From Kofleriaceae bacterium (lineage in GTDB: Bacteria > Myxococcota_A > Polyangia > Haliangiales > Haliangiaceae): a stretch of 64,000 nt of DNA. The stretch is taken from positions 1 through 64,000 of the forward strand of contig JAGPCY010000041.1 of the NCBI GenBank assembly GCA_018057825.1. The letters run 5' to 3'. A model generated the notes under the pieces. The model ran no database searches, was not told the origin of the DNA, and saw only the letters and a list, made by a program, of their open reading frames with translations. Numbering within the stretch: the first letter of the stretch is position 1; each line of letters begins with the position of its first letter. Shown one piece after another: positions 20,248 through 30,329 of the stretch. A program made the translations under genes and the position numbers.

Positions 20248-20253
20248 TACCGT
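20248..20253 (+). promoter_or_regulatory. -10 element TACCGT
   Basis: TACCGT lies 7 nt before the ATG of a 12-codon ORF at 20261, matching the leaderless pattern seen elsewhere in the window. Confidence 0.4.
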
Positions 20254-20260
20254 CGGCGCG

Positions 20261-20299
20261 ATGGAGATCATGCGACTCCCTGCGCGAGGGTGGCGATGA
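20261..20299 (+). CDS. possible 12-codon leader peptide
   Basis: This short ORF encodes [12 protein letters not shown]. Its TGA (20297-20299) overlaps the ATG of the pentapeptide-repeat gene (20296-20298) as ATGA. The expected transcription start falls on its own ATG. Such an arrangement allows translational coupling. Whether it is translated cannot be told from sequence. Confidence 0.35.
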   Translation: MEIMRLPARGWR

Positions 20300-20976
20300 C
20301 GGACACCGCGGCCGACGCCGGCGTGGTGCAGTCGCGCTTTCAGCTCGAGCGACTGGTGGCCGACGATGAGCTGGCCGGTCGCTCGATCGTGGGCTTCGCG
20401 GCCCGCGGCGCGCTCTTGCGCGGCCTCGACCTCGACGGCATCACCCTCGAGCGGGTCGATCTGCAGGAGGCGATCGGCGATGACGCGCGCCTCGAGCGGG
20501 CCACGATCAAGCAGTGCGATGTGCGGCGGGCCCGCTGGTCGGGCGCGCTGTGGAACCGCGTGACCGCGACCGAGTCCGACCTCACCGAGATCCAGTTCGG
20601 CGGCGCGCAGCTCATCCGCTGCGAGCTCGGACCGGTGCGGCTGGCCCGCGCGTCGTTCCACAAGGCCCGGCTCCTGACGACGACCTTCAAGCAGTCGGAG
20701 CTGTACTCGGCCGACTTCACCGACGCGATCCTCACCAAGGTGGTGTTCGACGGCTACGACGGCTCGACGGTGTCGCTGTCGCGCACCGACTGGACCGGCG
20801 CGACGCTGTGCGAGGTCGACTTCCGTCGGGCCAACCTCTACGGGGCGGTGTTCCGCCGCGCCATCCTCCTCAAGTGCGACCTGCGTGGGGTCGGCCTGGC
20901 GAGCGCCGATCTGCGCGGCGCCCGCTTGGTCGGCTGCAAGACCCAGGGCGCTGACCTCGACGGCGCCGAGGTCTGA
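20296..20976 (+). CDS. pentapeptide-repeat protein
   Basis: This 226-residue protein is built from pentapeptide-repeat-like units with Leu, Phe or Val at the central position, for example [16 protein letters not shown] near the start and [10 protein letters not shown] at the end. Such repeats fold into a right-handed quadrilateral beta helix. About 30 units fit between residues 35 and 225. The protein has no signal peptide and no enzyme domain. A GAGGGTGG stretch before the ATG supports the start; a GTG at 20290 is also possible. In other bacteria the fold mimics DNA or acts as a binding rod. It closes the tail-linked region together with the two genes that follow, 83 nt downstream. Confidence 0.8.
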   Translation: MTDTAADAGVVQSRFQLERLVADDELAGRSIVGFAARGALLRGLDLDGITLERVDLQEAIGDDARLERATIKQCDVRRARWSGALWNRVTATESDLTEIQFGGAQLIRCELGPVRLARASFHKARLLTTTFKQSELYSADFTDAILTKVVFDGYDGSTVSLSRTDWTGATLCEVDFRRANLYGAVFRRAILLKCDLRGVGLASADLRGARLVGCKTQGADLDGAEV

Positions 20977-21059
20977 CCCGGTGCTGACTCGCGCTTGCCA
21001 TACCGTCGACGATCGCGCGCCGGCGTCGCCGCGCACCTGACGATCTCCTTGGAGCTGCC

Positions 21060-21698
21060 ATGCCGACCCGCCCCGACCTCCGCGACATCACCACCGGCGT
21101 CCAGGACGCCCTGGCCGACTGCGATCGCGACACCCTCTTGTCGATGCTGACGTTCCTGATCAAGGAGTACGTCGTCGACGGGCCGCCGCCGATGTTGATG
21201 CATCAGACCGAGACCATCGCCGACCTGGCGCGGCTGTCGTTCCCGCAGCTCATCGTCGCGCTGCAGACCCGCCTCGAGCTGCCCGAGCTGGCGCTGTTCG
21301 CGGTCGACGGCGAGCAGGTCTCGGTCCGGATCGGCGGCGTGATGCAGCCCCTCGGGCGCGGTGGTCCGGCGGCGTCGGCGGCGGCCGAGCTGCCGCGGCC
21401 GAGCGCGGGCGTGCGCGTGGTCGAGACCCCGACGCGGCCGGCGCCCTCGGCGGCCCCGGTGGCGCCCATGGCCTCGTCGTCGATGGTCACCGAGCGCGCG
21501 GCGCCGCCACCGGCCCGGGGATTGTCGCTGCGCGGACGTCCGTCGGCGGGCGGTGCGGCGCCCGAGGGCGAGGGCGCGACGCCCGCGGCCCCACCTCCGG
21601 CCGCGACCCCCGCGGCGCCGGCGGCCCCGGAGCGCCGCGAGGACACCGGCGGTGGCGATGACGCGGCGGCGCGGTTCTCGCTCCTGGAGCTCGACTGA
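21060..21698 (+). CDS. hypothetical protein with Pro/Ala-rich tail
   Basis: This 212-residue protein has a compact N-terminal domain (about 1-100), helical at first with [21 protein letters not shown] and then a short beta part ([18 protein letters not shown]). The rest is a Pro/Ala/Gly-rich disordered tail ending in FSLLELD. I recognise no family. TTGGAG lies about 7 nt before the ATG. Its stop overlaps the start of the next gene (ATGA), so the two are cotranslated. Confidence 0.65.
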   Translation: MPTRPDLRDITTGVQDALADCDRDTLLSMLTFLIKEYVVDGPPPMLMHQTETIADLARLSFPQLIVALQTRLELPELALFAVDGEQVSVRIGGVMQPLGRGGPAASAAAELPRPSAGVRVVETPTRPAPSAAPVAPMASSSMVTERAAPPPARGLSLRGRPSAGGAAPEGEGATPAAPPPAATPAAPAAPERREDTGGGDDAAARFSLLELD

Positions 21699-22114
21699 TG
21701 TCCCAGGTCGCGCGGCGCTACTACACCCGCGGCGTGGCCGCGATCGCCTCGGGCGAGCTCACCGTCGCGGTCGAGCAGCTCCAGGCCGCCCTCGAGCTGG
21801 CGCCCAACTTCGGCGACGCCCGCATCGCCTTCGCGGTGGCGCTCGCCAAGTTCGGGGACGCCCCCCGCGCGGCCAACGTCGTGCGGTCGGGGTTTGGGCG
21901 CACGACCTCGCCGGTCTCGCTGGCGGCGCTGCAGGCCACGCTCGGCGATGTCTTGACGCTGTCGGGCGACTTCCTCGGCGCCGAGGAGGCCTTCCGTCAG
22001 GCCGGGGCTCATCCCGACTTCGCCGTGCGCGCGGCCTCGGGGCTGGCCCGGGTGTACATGAAGCTCGGGCGCTATCGCGACGCGGTCGGCGAGCTGCGGC
22101 GCGCGGTCCGCTGA
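21698..22114 (+). CDS. TPR-repeat protein
   Basis: This 138-residue protein contains about three tetratricopeptide-like helical pairs: YTRGVAAIASGELTVAVEQLQAALEL, a second around residues 45-95, and VYMKLGRYRDAVGELRRAV at the end. TPRs mediate protein binding. There is no signal peptide. Its ATG overlaps the stop of the Pro/Ala-rich hypothetical gene by ATGA. A hexanucleotide tract begins five bases behind its stop. Confidence 0.78.
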   Translation: MSQVARRYYTRGVAAIASGELTVAVEQLQAALELAPNFGDARIAFAVALAKFGDAPRAANVVRSGFGRTTSPVSLAALQATLGDVLTLSGDFLGAEEAFRQAGAHPDFAVRAASGLARVYMKLGRYRDAVGELRRAVR

Positions 22115-22119
22115 GCCAA

Positions 22120-22227
<108 letters not shown>

Positions 22228-22229
22228 CC

Positions 22230-23285
22230 CTACGCCTCGATCCACCGGCGCAGCCTGCGGGGCGCGCTCGCCACCGTCGCCGCGTCGGCGAGGACCAGGG
22301 GCGCCGAGGACTTGGTCAGCCAGAACAGGACCGGCCCCGGGGCTCGGGGCGCCAGGTCGAAGAGCGCCGCCGCGGCCTTGGCCGCGTAGACCTGATCGGC
22401 GTGGAGGCCGTGGGCGGCCAGGCGGCGCGCGGCCGCCTCGCCGGCGGCGGTGGCGTGGCCGTAGCCAGCGCCCAGGTACCGACCGTCGACGACCAGCGAC
22501 GCCCGAAGCTGGGCCTCGGTGATCCCGGTCGGCGCGCCCAGGTGGCGCTCGGCCAGGTCGACCGCCTCCGCCGCCAGCCGCGCCAGGCGCCAGCGGCTGG
22601 TGATCGGCCAGGGCGTCACCCGCGCCGCCCAGACCAGCGGCGGCGTCGGCGCGAACCCGAGACGGTGGGCCAGGTGTAGCCCGGCGAGGAGGCCGGCCGT
22701 CGTGCAGCCGCTGCCGACGGGAAGGACCAGCGCCACCGGCCACGGCGCGGCGCCGGCGCGATGCTGGGCGGCCAGCTCGAAGGCCGCCGCCAGCGCGCCC
22801 ATCGCGCCCTCGGCGGTCGCGCCGCCAGGCGGCATGACGTAGGCGCCGCGGCGCCGGCGCACCGCGGCCATGGCCAGCGGCAGGAGCGCCACCGTCGGGA
22901 TGGTCACGAGCTCGGCCCCGGTGGCGACGATCGCGCGGGCGTTGGCCACGGCCGGCTCGGTGGCCGGCTGTGGGAACACGATCGCGCCGCACGCCAGCCC
23001 GGCGGCGGCGGCGTGGATGGCGGTGGCGAGGACGTGGTTCGAGCCGTAGGCGCCGGTGGCCCAGATGCGGGTCGCGCCGGCAGCCCGGGCCCGGCCGAGC
23101 ATCGCCTCGAGGGTCCGCACCTTGTTGCCGCCGTAGCGGGGCGCGGTGCGGTCCTCGCGCTTGACCCACAGGTCCTCGCCCAGGGGCTCGATCGGGGTCG
23201 GCCACGCGCCCAGCCCGACCCACGGCACCCCGGCGGCGAGGCGGGGCACCGCCGCGTGGAGCGCCGGGGCGGCCGCGCTGGTCAT
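22230..23285 (-). CDS. PLP-dependent enzyme, D-cysteine desulfhydrase/ACC deaminase-like
   Basis: This 351-residue protein has the fold-type-II PLP pattern: LWVKREDRTAPRYGGNKVRTLEAML holds the expected PLP lysine in GGNKVR, and PVGSGCTTAGLLAG is the phosphate-binding glycine loop. A third region, AYGSNHVLA, resembles the substrate-binding Ser/Asn site. The family includes D-cysteine desulfhydrase and ACC deaminase; the exact substrate cannot be assigned. The ATG at 23285 overlaps the TGA of the YggX gene (ATGA). An in-frame extension to 23540 exists but runs antisense-free only through YggX and is rejected. Confidence 0.8.
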   Translation of the reverse strand: MTSAAAPALHAAVPRLAAGVPWVGLGAWPTPIEPLGEDLWVKREDRTAPRYGGNKVRTLEAMLGRARAAGATRIWATGAYGSNHVLATAIHAAAAGLACGAIVFPQPATEPAVANARAIVATGAELVTIPTVALLPLAMAAVRRRRGAYVMPPGGATAEGAMGALAAAFELAAQHRAGAAPWPVALVLPVGSGCTTAGLLAGLHLAHRLGFAPTPPLVWAARVTPWPITSRWRLARLAAEAVDLAERHLGAPTGITEAQLRASLVVDGRYLGAGYGHATAAGEAAARRLAAHGLHADQVYAAKAAAALFDLAPRAPGPVLFWLTKSSAPLVLADAATVASAPRRLRRWIEA

Positions 23286-23557
23286 CCCTGGTGCTCGGGC
23301 ACGTACTGGGGCGGCGGCGCGGCGCCCTCGCCGAACAGGAACATCTCGCACTGCTCCTTCAGCACCTCGTGGGACTTCTTGAGGGTGAGGTCGAGGCGGT
23401 ACTCGTTGACCAGCTTCTTCGAGTGCTCGATCCAGAGGTTCCACGCCTCGGTCGAGATGCTCTCGAAGATGCGCTGACCGAGGGCGTCGGCGAAGGGCTT
23501 GTAGGGCAACCCGGGGCGTTGGCCGCCGAGCTTCTGGCACGTCACCATGCGGGGCAT
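23282..23557 (-). CDS. yggX: probable Fe(2+)-trafficking protein YggX
   Basis: This 91-residue protein matches YggX over its length: MVTCQKLGG, LGQRIFESISTEAWNLWIEHSKKLVNEYRLDL split over two helices, and a C-terminal EQCEMFLFGEG. YggX binds iron and protects iron-sulfur clusters from oxidation. One conserved Cys is near the N-terminus. The ATG at 23557 gives the MPRMV start common in the family; ATG 23548 is also possible, and the longer frame to 23593 adds unlike residues. It is coupled by ATGA to the downstream PLP enzyme. Confidence 0.88.
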   Translation of the reverse strand: MPRMVTCQKLGGQRPGLPYKPFADALGQRIFESISTEAWNLWIEHSKKLVNEYRLDLTLKKSHEVLKEQCEMFLFGEGAAPPPQYVPEHQG

Positions 23558-23660
23558 GGCCGCGACTTGAGCAGCCTTTGTCCCCGGCGGCAAGCCGTGG
23601 GGCCGATCACGAGCGCGGTCCCCGGTGGCGGGTTTGCCCCGAGGGGCCGACGGTTTGGAG

Positions 23661-23666
23661 TAGGCT
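23661..23666 (+). promoter_or_regulatory. -10 element TAGGCT, leaderless start
   Basis: TAGGCT lies 6 nt before the ATG at 23673, so the mRNA would begin at or next to the start codon. Confidence 0.45.
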
Positions 23667-23672
23667 CGGCGG

Positions 23673-26600
23673 ATGCGGATTCGTCACGCGTTTGTCACCC
23701 TCGCCCTGGTCGCCGCTTGCGGTGACGACGGCTCGGGGGGCCTGTCTGAGTTCTACCCGCCGATGCCTCCCACCGGTGGGCCCCAGGGGGTGTGGGCCGG
23801 CGAGATCACCGCCGCGACCGCGGCCGAGCGCCTGACCGGGCCGGCAGCCCAGGGCCAGATCGGCGACTTCTACCTGCGCAACGAGCGCGCGCGCTTCATC
23901 ATCGGCGCCCCGACGCGGGTGATCGGCGTGGTGCCCCAGGGCGGCAACGTGATCGACGCCGCGCTGGTGGTCGGCGGCGCGCCGCTGCCCGACCACTTCG
24001 GCGAGCTGTCGCTGGTCTACAAGGCCGGCCGGACCTGCGAGCACACCACCCTCGAGATCGTCGCCGATGGCTCGAAGGGCGGCGCCGCGGTGGTGCGGGC
24101 GATCGGCAAGTCGGCGACCAACGACTTCATCAACCTGCGCGGCATCGGCGCGTTGACGATCCCCGACGGCATCGAGCCCGACGCGCCCGACGACGTCGAC
24201 TGCGCGACCACCTACATCCTCTACCCGGGCGCCACCGAGCTCGAGGTCTACTGGTCGCTCTACAACCGCGGCGATCAGGACATCCTGGCGCCGCTGGGCA
24301 CCTTGACCGACACCGGCGGCGAGACCGAGGCCTGGTCCAACGGCCGCGGCTTCGAGCGCGCGGGCATCGGCGCGCTGTCGTCGGCGGGCGACCCGGCGCC
24401 GATCGACTACGTGGTCTATCAGGGCCCGGGCGTGGCCTACGGCGTCGTGCCGCGCTTCGACACCCCGATCCGCTCGGCCGGCATCATCGTCGCCGGCGTC
24501 TCGATCGTGCTGTTCGGCGGCGAGAACTTGCTCGACATCCTCGACTCCACGACCTACCAGCTCGACCTGAAGGCCAAGGCCGGCCGGCTGCAGCGCGTCG
24601 ATCTCGTCCTCGGCACCGACGCTGAGGACATCGACCTGGCGTGGCGCACCGGCAAGGGCGAGACCTTCGCCGACGTCGGCGGCACGGTCACCTTCAGCGA
24701 CGGCGCGCCCGCGGTCGGCGCCCGGGTCGGCGTCCACGCCGATCTCGACGGCGACGGCGCCCTCGACGACGCCGACACCGTGGTCAGCTACCTCGAGGTC
24801 GACGCCGCGGGTCGGTTCGCCGGCAAGCTGCCGGCCACCGGTCGCTACCTGGTGACCGCCGAGGCCAAGGACCTCGGCCGGTCGCCGGCGGTCGCCGCCG
24901 GCGCCAGCGTCGCCCTCGCGATCCCGGCCCCGGTCCGCCTCGACTACCAGATCATCGACGACGCCACCGGCGAGACGATCCCCGGCCGGATCCTGGTGGT
25001 CGGCGCGCACCCGGCCTTCCCCGACAAGCGGGTGTGGGACACCTACGATCGCCTGACCGGCGTGGTCCGCTCGATCCACGCGGTGCGCGGCATCTCGACC
25101 GGCGCGATGGCCGATCCGCCGCTGTACCTGCCGGCCGGCGGCCAGTACCGCGTGTTCGCCTCGCGCGGCACCGAGTGGTCGAGCGCCTCGGCCCGGTTCG
25201 ACGCCACCGCGTCCGGCTCGGTCGAGCTGCACCTGCGCCGGGTGGTCGACACCACCGGCTACCTGGCCACCGAGCATCACGTCCACCAGGTCGGCTCTCC
25301 CGACTCGCCGGTCGGCTCCGACGATCGCGTCCGCTCGGCGCTGTCGGCCGGGATCGAGCTGTTCTCGGTCACCGATCACGACGTCGTGAGCGACCTGCAA
25401 CCGTTCGTCGAGGCCCTGGCGGCCGACGATCTGCTGCGCGTGGTGCCCGGCATCGAGACCACGCCGTTCGTCTACGGCCACTTCAACGCCTATCCCCTCG
25501 CGGTCGAGCCCAACTCGACCGGTGGGGCGATCGATTGGGGGCGGGGCGCGGCCGCTGGCCTGGCCATGACCCCGGGCGAGATCTTCGACGCCGCGCGCGC
25601 CCGCGGCGCCCGCCTGGTCCAGGTCAACCACCCGCGGGGCACCGGCTCCTTCGGCACCTTCCAGCAGTACTTCGATCGCGCGAACCTGAAGTACGACTAC
25701 CAGCAGCGCACGATTTTCGGCGACTTCGCCAACGCCGCGCTGCCCAACGAGTGGCTGCGCCTGCCGGCCGGCTCGCTGTGGGATGACGGCTGGAACGCCC
25801 TCGAGGTGTGGAACGGCTTCGGCCCCAGCGACAGCGACGGCGACGGCGTGCGCGAGCTGACCTCCCTCGACCGCGTGCTGCACGACTGGTTCAACATGCT
25901 GAACTTCGGTTACTACGTCGCGCCGATCGGCAACAGCGACACCCACTCGAGCGTGTCCGATCCGGTCGGCATGCCGCGGACCCTGGTCCGGGTCCCCGAC
26001 GACAGCGGCGCGGCCCTGGCCGACGGCTCGGCGGTCGGCGCGGTCATGACCACCCTCGAGGGCACGACCGCCGCCCGCGACGTGGTCGTGACCAACGGCC
26101 CGATGCTGGCGATCACGGCCGGCGGCATGCCGGCGATCGGCCGTCAGGTCCCGGTCGCTGGCGGCACCGTGACCCTGACCGTCACCGTCACCGCGCCGAC
26201 CTGGGCCGACTTCGACACCCTCGAGGTCTTCGCCAACATCGCGCCGGTGGCCCCAGTGCCGGCGTCGATGCCGACCTCGCTGGTGCCGCTCAAGTGCTGG
26301 ACCTCGCGCTCGATCGCCGGTCTGAACGCCAACGATCCGTGCGCGGTCGCCGATCTGGCGCCCGAGGCCATGACCGTGCAGTCGGTCGCGGTATCGGGGC
26401 CGGGCGGCCACCGTTTCCTGCGCGCGACCGTGACCGTGACCCTGGCGGCGTCGGATCTCCCGCGGTTGCCCAGCGCGACCGGGGCCGACGCCTGGCTGGT
26501 GTTCCGCGCCCGCGGCGACAAGGGCGTCTTCCCGCTCCTGTCGGGCGACGTCATCGACGAGACCACGCTGCCGGTGTTCGCCACCGGCTCCGACGCCGCG

Positions 26601-26705
26601 ATCGACGCCGCGCTGATCGGCCGCGGGGTCCCGGCCGCCGCCTTCGCCGCGCCGGTGTTCCTCGACGTCGACGGCGGTGGCTACCGGGCCCCGTTCCAGC
26701 CCTGA
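23673..26705 (+). CDS. PHP-domain lipoprotein
   Basis: This 1010-residue protein begins with a lipoprotein signal ending LVAAC (Cys 16). Residues about 20-320 form a beta-rich domain. A carboxypeptidase-regulatory-like beta sandwich follows (about 330-420), then a PHP metal-dependent phosphoesterase-like domain (about 525-780). Metal ligands visible are HHVHQ near 534, TDHD near 567, VNHPRG near 652 and NSDTH near 753. The C-terminal 200 residues are again beta-rich. Similar large proteins in myxobacteria are annotated as CehA/McbA family hydrolases. The substrate is unknown. It stands alone between divergent YggX and the ExbB operon. Confidence 0.82.
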   Translation: MRIRHAFVTLALVAACGDDGSGGLSEFYPPMPPTGGPQGVWAGEITAATAAERLTGPAAQGQIGDFYLRNERARFIIGAPTRVIGVVPQGGNVIDAALVVGGAPLPDHFGELSLVYKAGRTCEHTTLEIVADGSKGGAAVVRAIGKSATNDFINLRGIGALTIPDGIEPDAPDDVDCATTYILYPGATELEVYWSLYNRGDQDILAPLGTLTDTGGETEAWSNGRGFERAGIGALSSAGDPAPIDYVVYQGPGVAYGVVPRFDTPIRSAGIIVAGVSIVLFGGENLLDILDSTTYQLDLKAKAGRLQRVDLVLGTDAEDIDLAWRTGKGETFADVGGTVTFSDGAPAVGARVGVHADLDGDGALDDADTVVSYLEVDAAGRFAGKLPATGRYLVTAEAKDLGRSPAVAAGASVALAIPAPVRLDYQIIDDATGETIPGRILVVGAHPAFPDKRVWDTYDRLTGVVRSIHAVRGISTGAMADPPLYLPAGGQYRVFASRGTEWSSASARFDATASGSVELHLRRVVDTTGYLATEHHVHQVGSPDSPVGSDDRVRSALSAGIELFSVTDHDVVSDLQPFVEALAADDLLRVVPGIETTPFVYGHFNAYPLAVEPNSTGGAIDWGRGAAAGLAMTPGEIFDAARARGARLVQVNHPRGTGSFGTFQQYFDRANLKYDYQQRTIFGDFANAALPNEWLRLPAGSLWDDGWNALEVWNGFGPSDSDGDGVRELTSLDRVLHDWFNMLNFGYYVAPIGNSDTHSSVSDPVGMPRTLVRVPDDSGAALADGSAVGAVMTTLEGTTAARDVVVTNGPMLAITAGGMPAIGRQVPVAGGTVTLTVTVTAPTWADFDTLEVFANIAPVAPVPASMPTSLVPLKCWTSRSIAGLNANDPCAVADLAPEAMTVQSVAVSGPGGHRFLRATVTVTLAASDLPRLPSATGADAWLVFRARGDKGVFPLLSGDVIDETTLPVFATGSDAAIDAALIGRGVPAAAFAAPVFLDVDGGGYRAPFQP

Positions 26706-26792
26706 GGCCCTGATCGGCCCGGGCGGGGCGGCAGGACCCCGACCGCGCCGGGCAACCCGGCGACCGCCGCCAGCGTCAGAGGGAGACCGGCC

Positions 26793-26834
26793 ATGCCTTG
26801 CATCGGCCGAGCCCTCGACGCAGGATCAGCCTGA
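26793..26834 (+). CDS. possible 13-codon leader ORF before exbB
   Basis: This ORF encodes MPCIGRALDAGSA. It has a strong Shine-Dalgarno (AGAGGGAGA) and its TGA overlaps the exbB ATG as TGATG. ExbB has a poorer ribosome site of its own, so coupling is possible. Confidence 0.35.
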   Translation: MPCIGRALDAGSA

Positions 26835-27526
26835 TGGATAGCTCGATCTGGGACCTGATGAGCCACGGCGGCTACGCCATGTGGGTCATCGTCGCCTTCT
26901 CGGTGATCGCCATGGCGGTCGCGATCGAGCGGGCCATCGCGCAGTGGCGGTTCACGACCCGCGCCAAGGAGCTGGCCGACGCGGTCAACCGTTGCCTCAG
27001 CCGCGGCGCGACCGGTGAGGGTCGGAGCGCCTGCGAACGGTCACCGTCGCCGCTGGCCGACGTCTTCCTGGTCGGCTACGCCCGCCACGGCCGCGGCAAG
27101 CCCGAGCACGTCGCCACCGCGGTCCATCGCGAGCGGCAGCGGGTGGCGTCCGAGCTGCGCAACCGGCTGTGGATGCTCGGCACGATCGGCGCCACCGCGC
27201 CGTTCGTCGGCCTGTTCGGCACGGTCATCGGCCTGATGAACGCCATGGGCAAGTTCAAGAAGGACGAGGTCGTGACGATGGGCATGGTGTCCAAGCCGCT
27301 GTCCGAGGCCCTGATCGTCACCGCCGCCGGCATCCTGGTCGCCGTCGAGGCGGTGATCCTGTTCAACTACTTCAACCAGCGGGCGGCCCGGATCGCCGCC
27401 GAGCTGAAGCTCCTCACCGACGAGTTCCTCGAGCTGCTCGGCGAGCTCCCGCCCGAGTCGACCGAGGCCACCGACGCCGGCCGCAAGACGGCCAAAGGCA
27501 AGGACGATGGCCGGCAAGCTGCCTGA
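26834..27526 (+). CDS. exbB: ExbB/TolQ/MotA-family proton channel subunit
   Basis: This 230-residue membrane protein has three predicted helices: about 13-35 (YAMWVIVAFSVIAMAVAIE), about 113-140 (GTIGATAPFVGLFGTVIGLMNAM) and about 155-178 (LIVTAAGILVAVEAVILFNYF). GLFGTVIGL is the family's signature around helix 2. With ExbD it uses the proton gradient to drive an outer-membrane or periplasmic partner. The ATG has a modest AGGA 8 nt before it. The C-terminal tail is charged. Its 3' end overlaps the ExbD gene by 20 nt. No TonB gene is next to it, so the energised partner is unknown. Confidence 0.88.
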   Translation: MDSSIWDLMSHGGYAMWVIVAFSVIAMAVAIERAIAQWRFTTRAKELADAVNRCLSRGATGEGRSACERSPSPLADVFLVGYARHGRGKPEHVATAVHRERQRVASELRNRLWMLGTIGATAPFVGLFGTVIGLMNAMGKFKKDEVVTMGMVSKPLSEALIVTAAGILVAVEAVILFNYFNQRAARIAAELKLLTDEFLELLGELPPESTEATDAGRKTAKGKDDGRQAA

Positions 27527-28010
27527 CGCCCCCGAGGAGGACGGCGACGAGAACGCCGGCCTGTTCGCCGAGATCAACATCACGCCGCTGACCGACGTCT
27601 TCCTGGTGATGGTCATCATCTTCATGGTGTCGGCGCTGGCGGTGCAGGCCCAGGCCGACAAGGTCACCCTGGACAAGCAGGCCAGCGAGGAGAAGATCGA
27701 GAAGCTCGAGGCCGAGAAGCGCTCGGGCTTAAACGTCAGCTTGCCGACCGGCGCGGCCCAGGAGATCGACGTCACCAAGGCCAGCCTGGTCCTGGTGATC
27801 CCGGTCGAGGGCGACCTGGCCGTCGACGGCAAGCTGGTGCGCGACGCCGATCTCGACAACCTGTTCCGCGCCGCCTTCGTCCGCGACAAGCTCACGCAGG
27901 TGGTGCTGCAGGCCGACAAGGGCGCGGCCCACGGTCGGGTCGTGAACATCATGGAGCGGGCCAAGGCCGCGGGCTTGACCAAGCTGGCGATCGGCACCGC
28001 GGGCGGCTGA
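27507..28010 (+). CDS. exbD: ExbD/TolR-family protein
   Basis: This 167-residue protein has a short cytoplasmic N-terminus, INITPLTDVFLVMVIIFMV with the key Asp for proton flow near the start of its only membrane helix (about 25-47), and a periplasmic domain with a central charged helix. The final VVNIMERAKAAGLTKLAIGT fits the ExbD/TolR C-terminal fold. It overlaps ExbB by 20 nt in another frame, the standard pairing. Confidence 0.9.
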   Translation: MAGKLPDAPEEDGDENAGLFAEINITPLTDVFLVMVIIFMVSALAVQAQADKVTLDKQASEEKIEKLEAEKRSGLNVSLPTGAAQEIDVTKASLVLVIPVEGDLAVDGKLVRDADLDNLFRAAFVRDKLTQVVLQADKGAAHGRVVNIMERAKAAGLTKLAIGTAGG

Positions 28011-28026
28011 GGAGGAGGAGGCGGGG

Positions 28027-28210
28027 GCGGAGACCGAGACCGAGGCGGACCGGGGCGGAGGCCGAGACCGAGTCCGAGTCCGAGACCGAGGCCGAGGCCG
28101 AACCCGAGGCCGCGTCCGAGTCCGAGGCCGAGACCGAGACCGAGTCCGAGACCGAGTCCGAGACCGAGACCGAGTCCGAGACCGAGTCCGAGACCGAGGC
28201 CGAGACGGAG
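28027..28210. repeat. CCGAGR hexanucleotide tract e
   Basis: The + strand shows GAGACCGAG-type units, the complement of CTCGGY. The tract fills the convergent gap between the ExbD (+) and sigma-54 activator (-) genes. Confidence 0.9.
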
Positions 28211-30253
<2,043 letters not shown>

Positions 30254-30303
30254 GAGGCGTGGAAAAGTGCGCGCGACCGCGCCGTCGAAGACCTGGCCGC
30301 GGT

Positions 30304-30309
30304 TATACT
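30304..30309. promoter_or_regulatory. two-way -10 element TATACT/TATAAC
   Basis: TATACT at 30304-30309 serves the + strand DUF4388 gene (ATG 30330). Overlapping it on the - strand is TATAAC, 50 or so nt before the GTG of the sigma-54 activator. The two promoters would compete for one site. Confidence 0.45.
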
Positions 30310-30329
30310 CCAGCCACTCTCCGCCGGTC

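Larger units (their letters stand above)
19625..20295. repeat. TTCGGG/CTCGGY tract c in a 670-nt gap
   Basis: No gene is supported here apart from a 12-codon upstream ORF at 20261. After the hairpins, a 19-bp direct repeat (GCGGGTGACCCCGGGCGGG) occurs at 19770 and 19805. From 19828 to 20193 the DNA is a hexanucleotide tract, TTCGGG/CTCGGG at first and CTCGGY or CTCGGA later. It is the longest such tract in the window. Confidence 0.9.

Noticed and set aside
19662-20369. A + strand frame with RVRVRAR-type repeats
   Set aside because: It is the translation of hexanucleotide tract c, in which no stop codons can occur; no start or coding signal supports it.
23607-26411. A 934-codon open frame on the minus strand
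   Set aside because: It is antisense to the PHP-domain lipoprotein, whose lipobox and metal motifs are clear. No domain is seen in the reverse frame.
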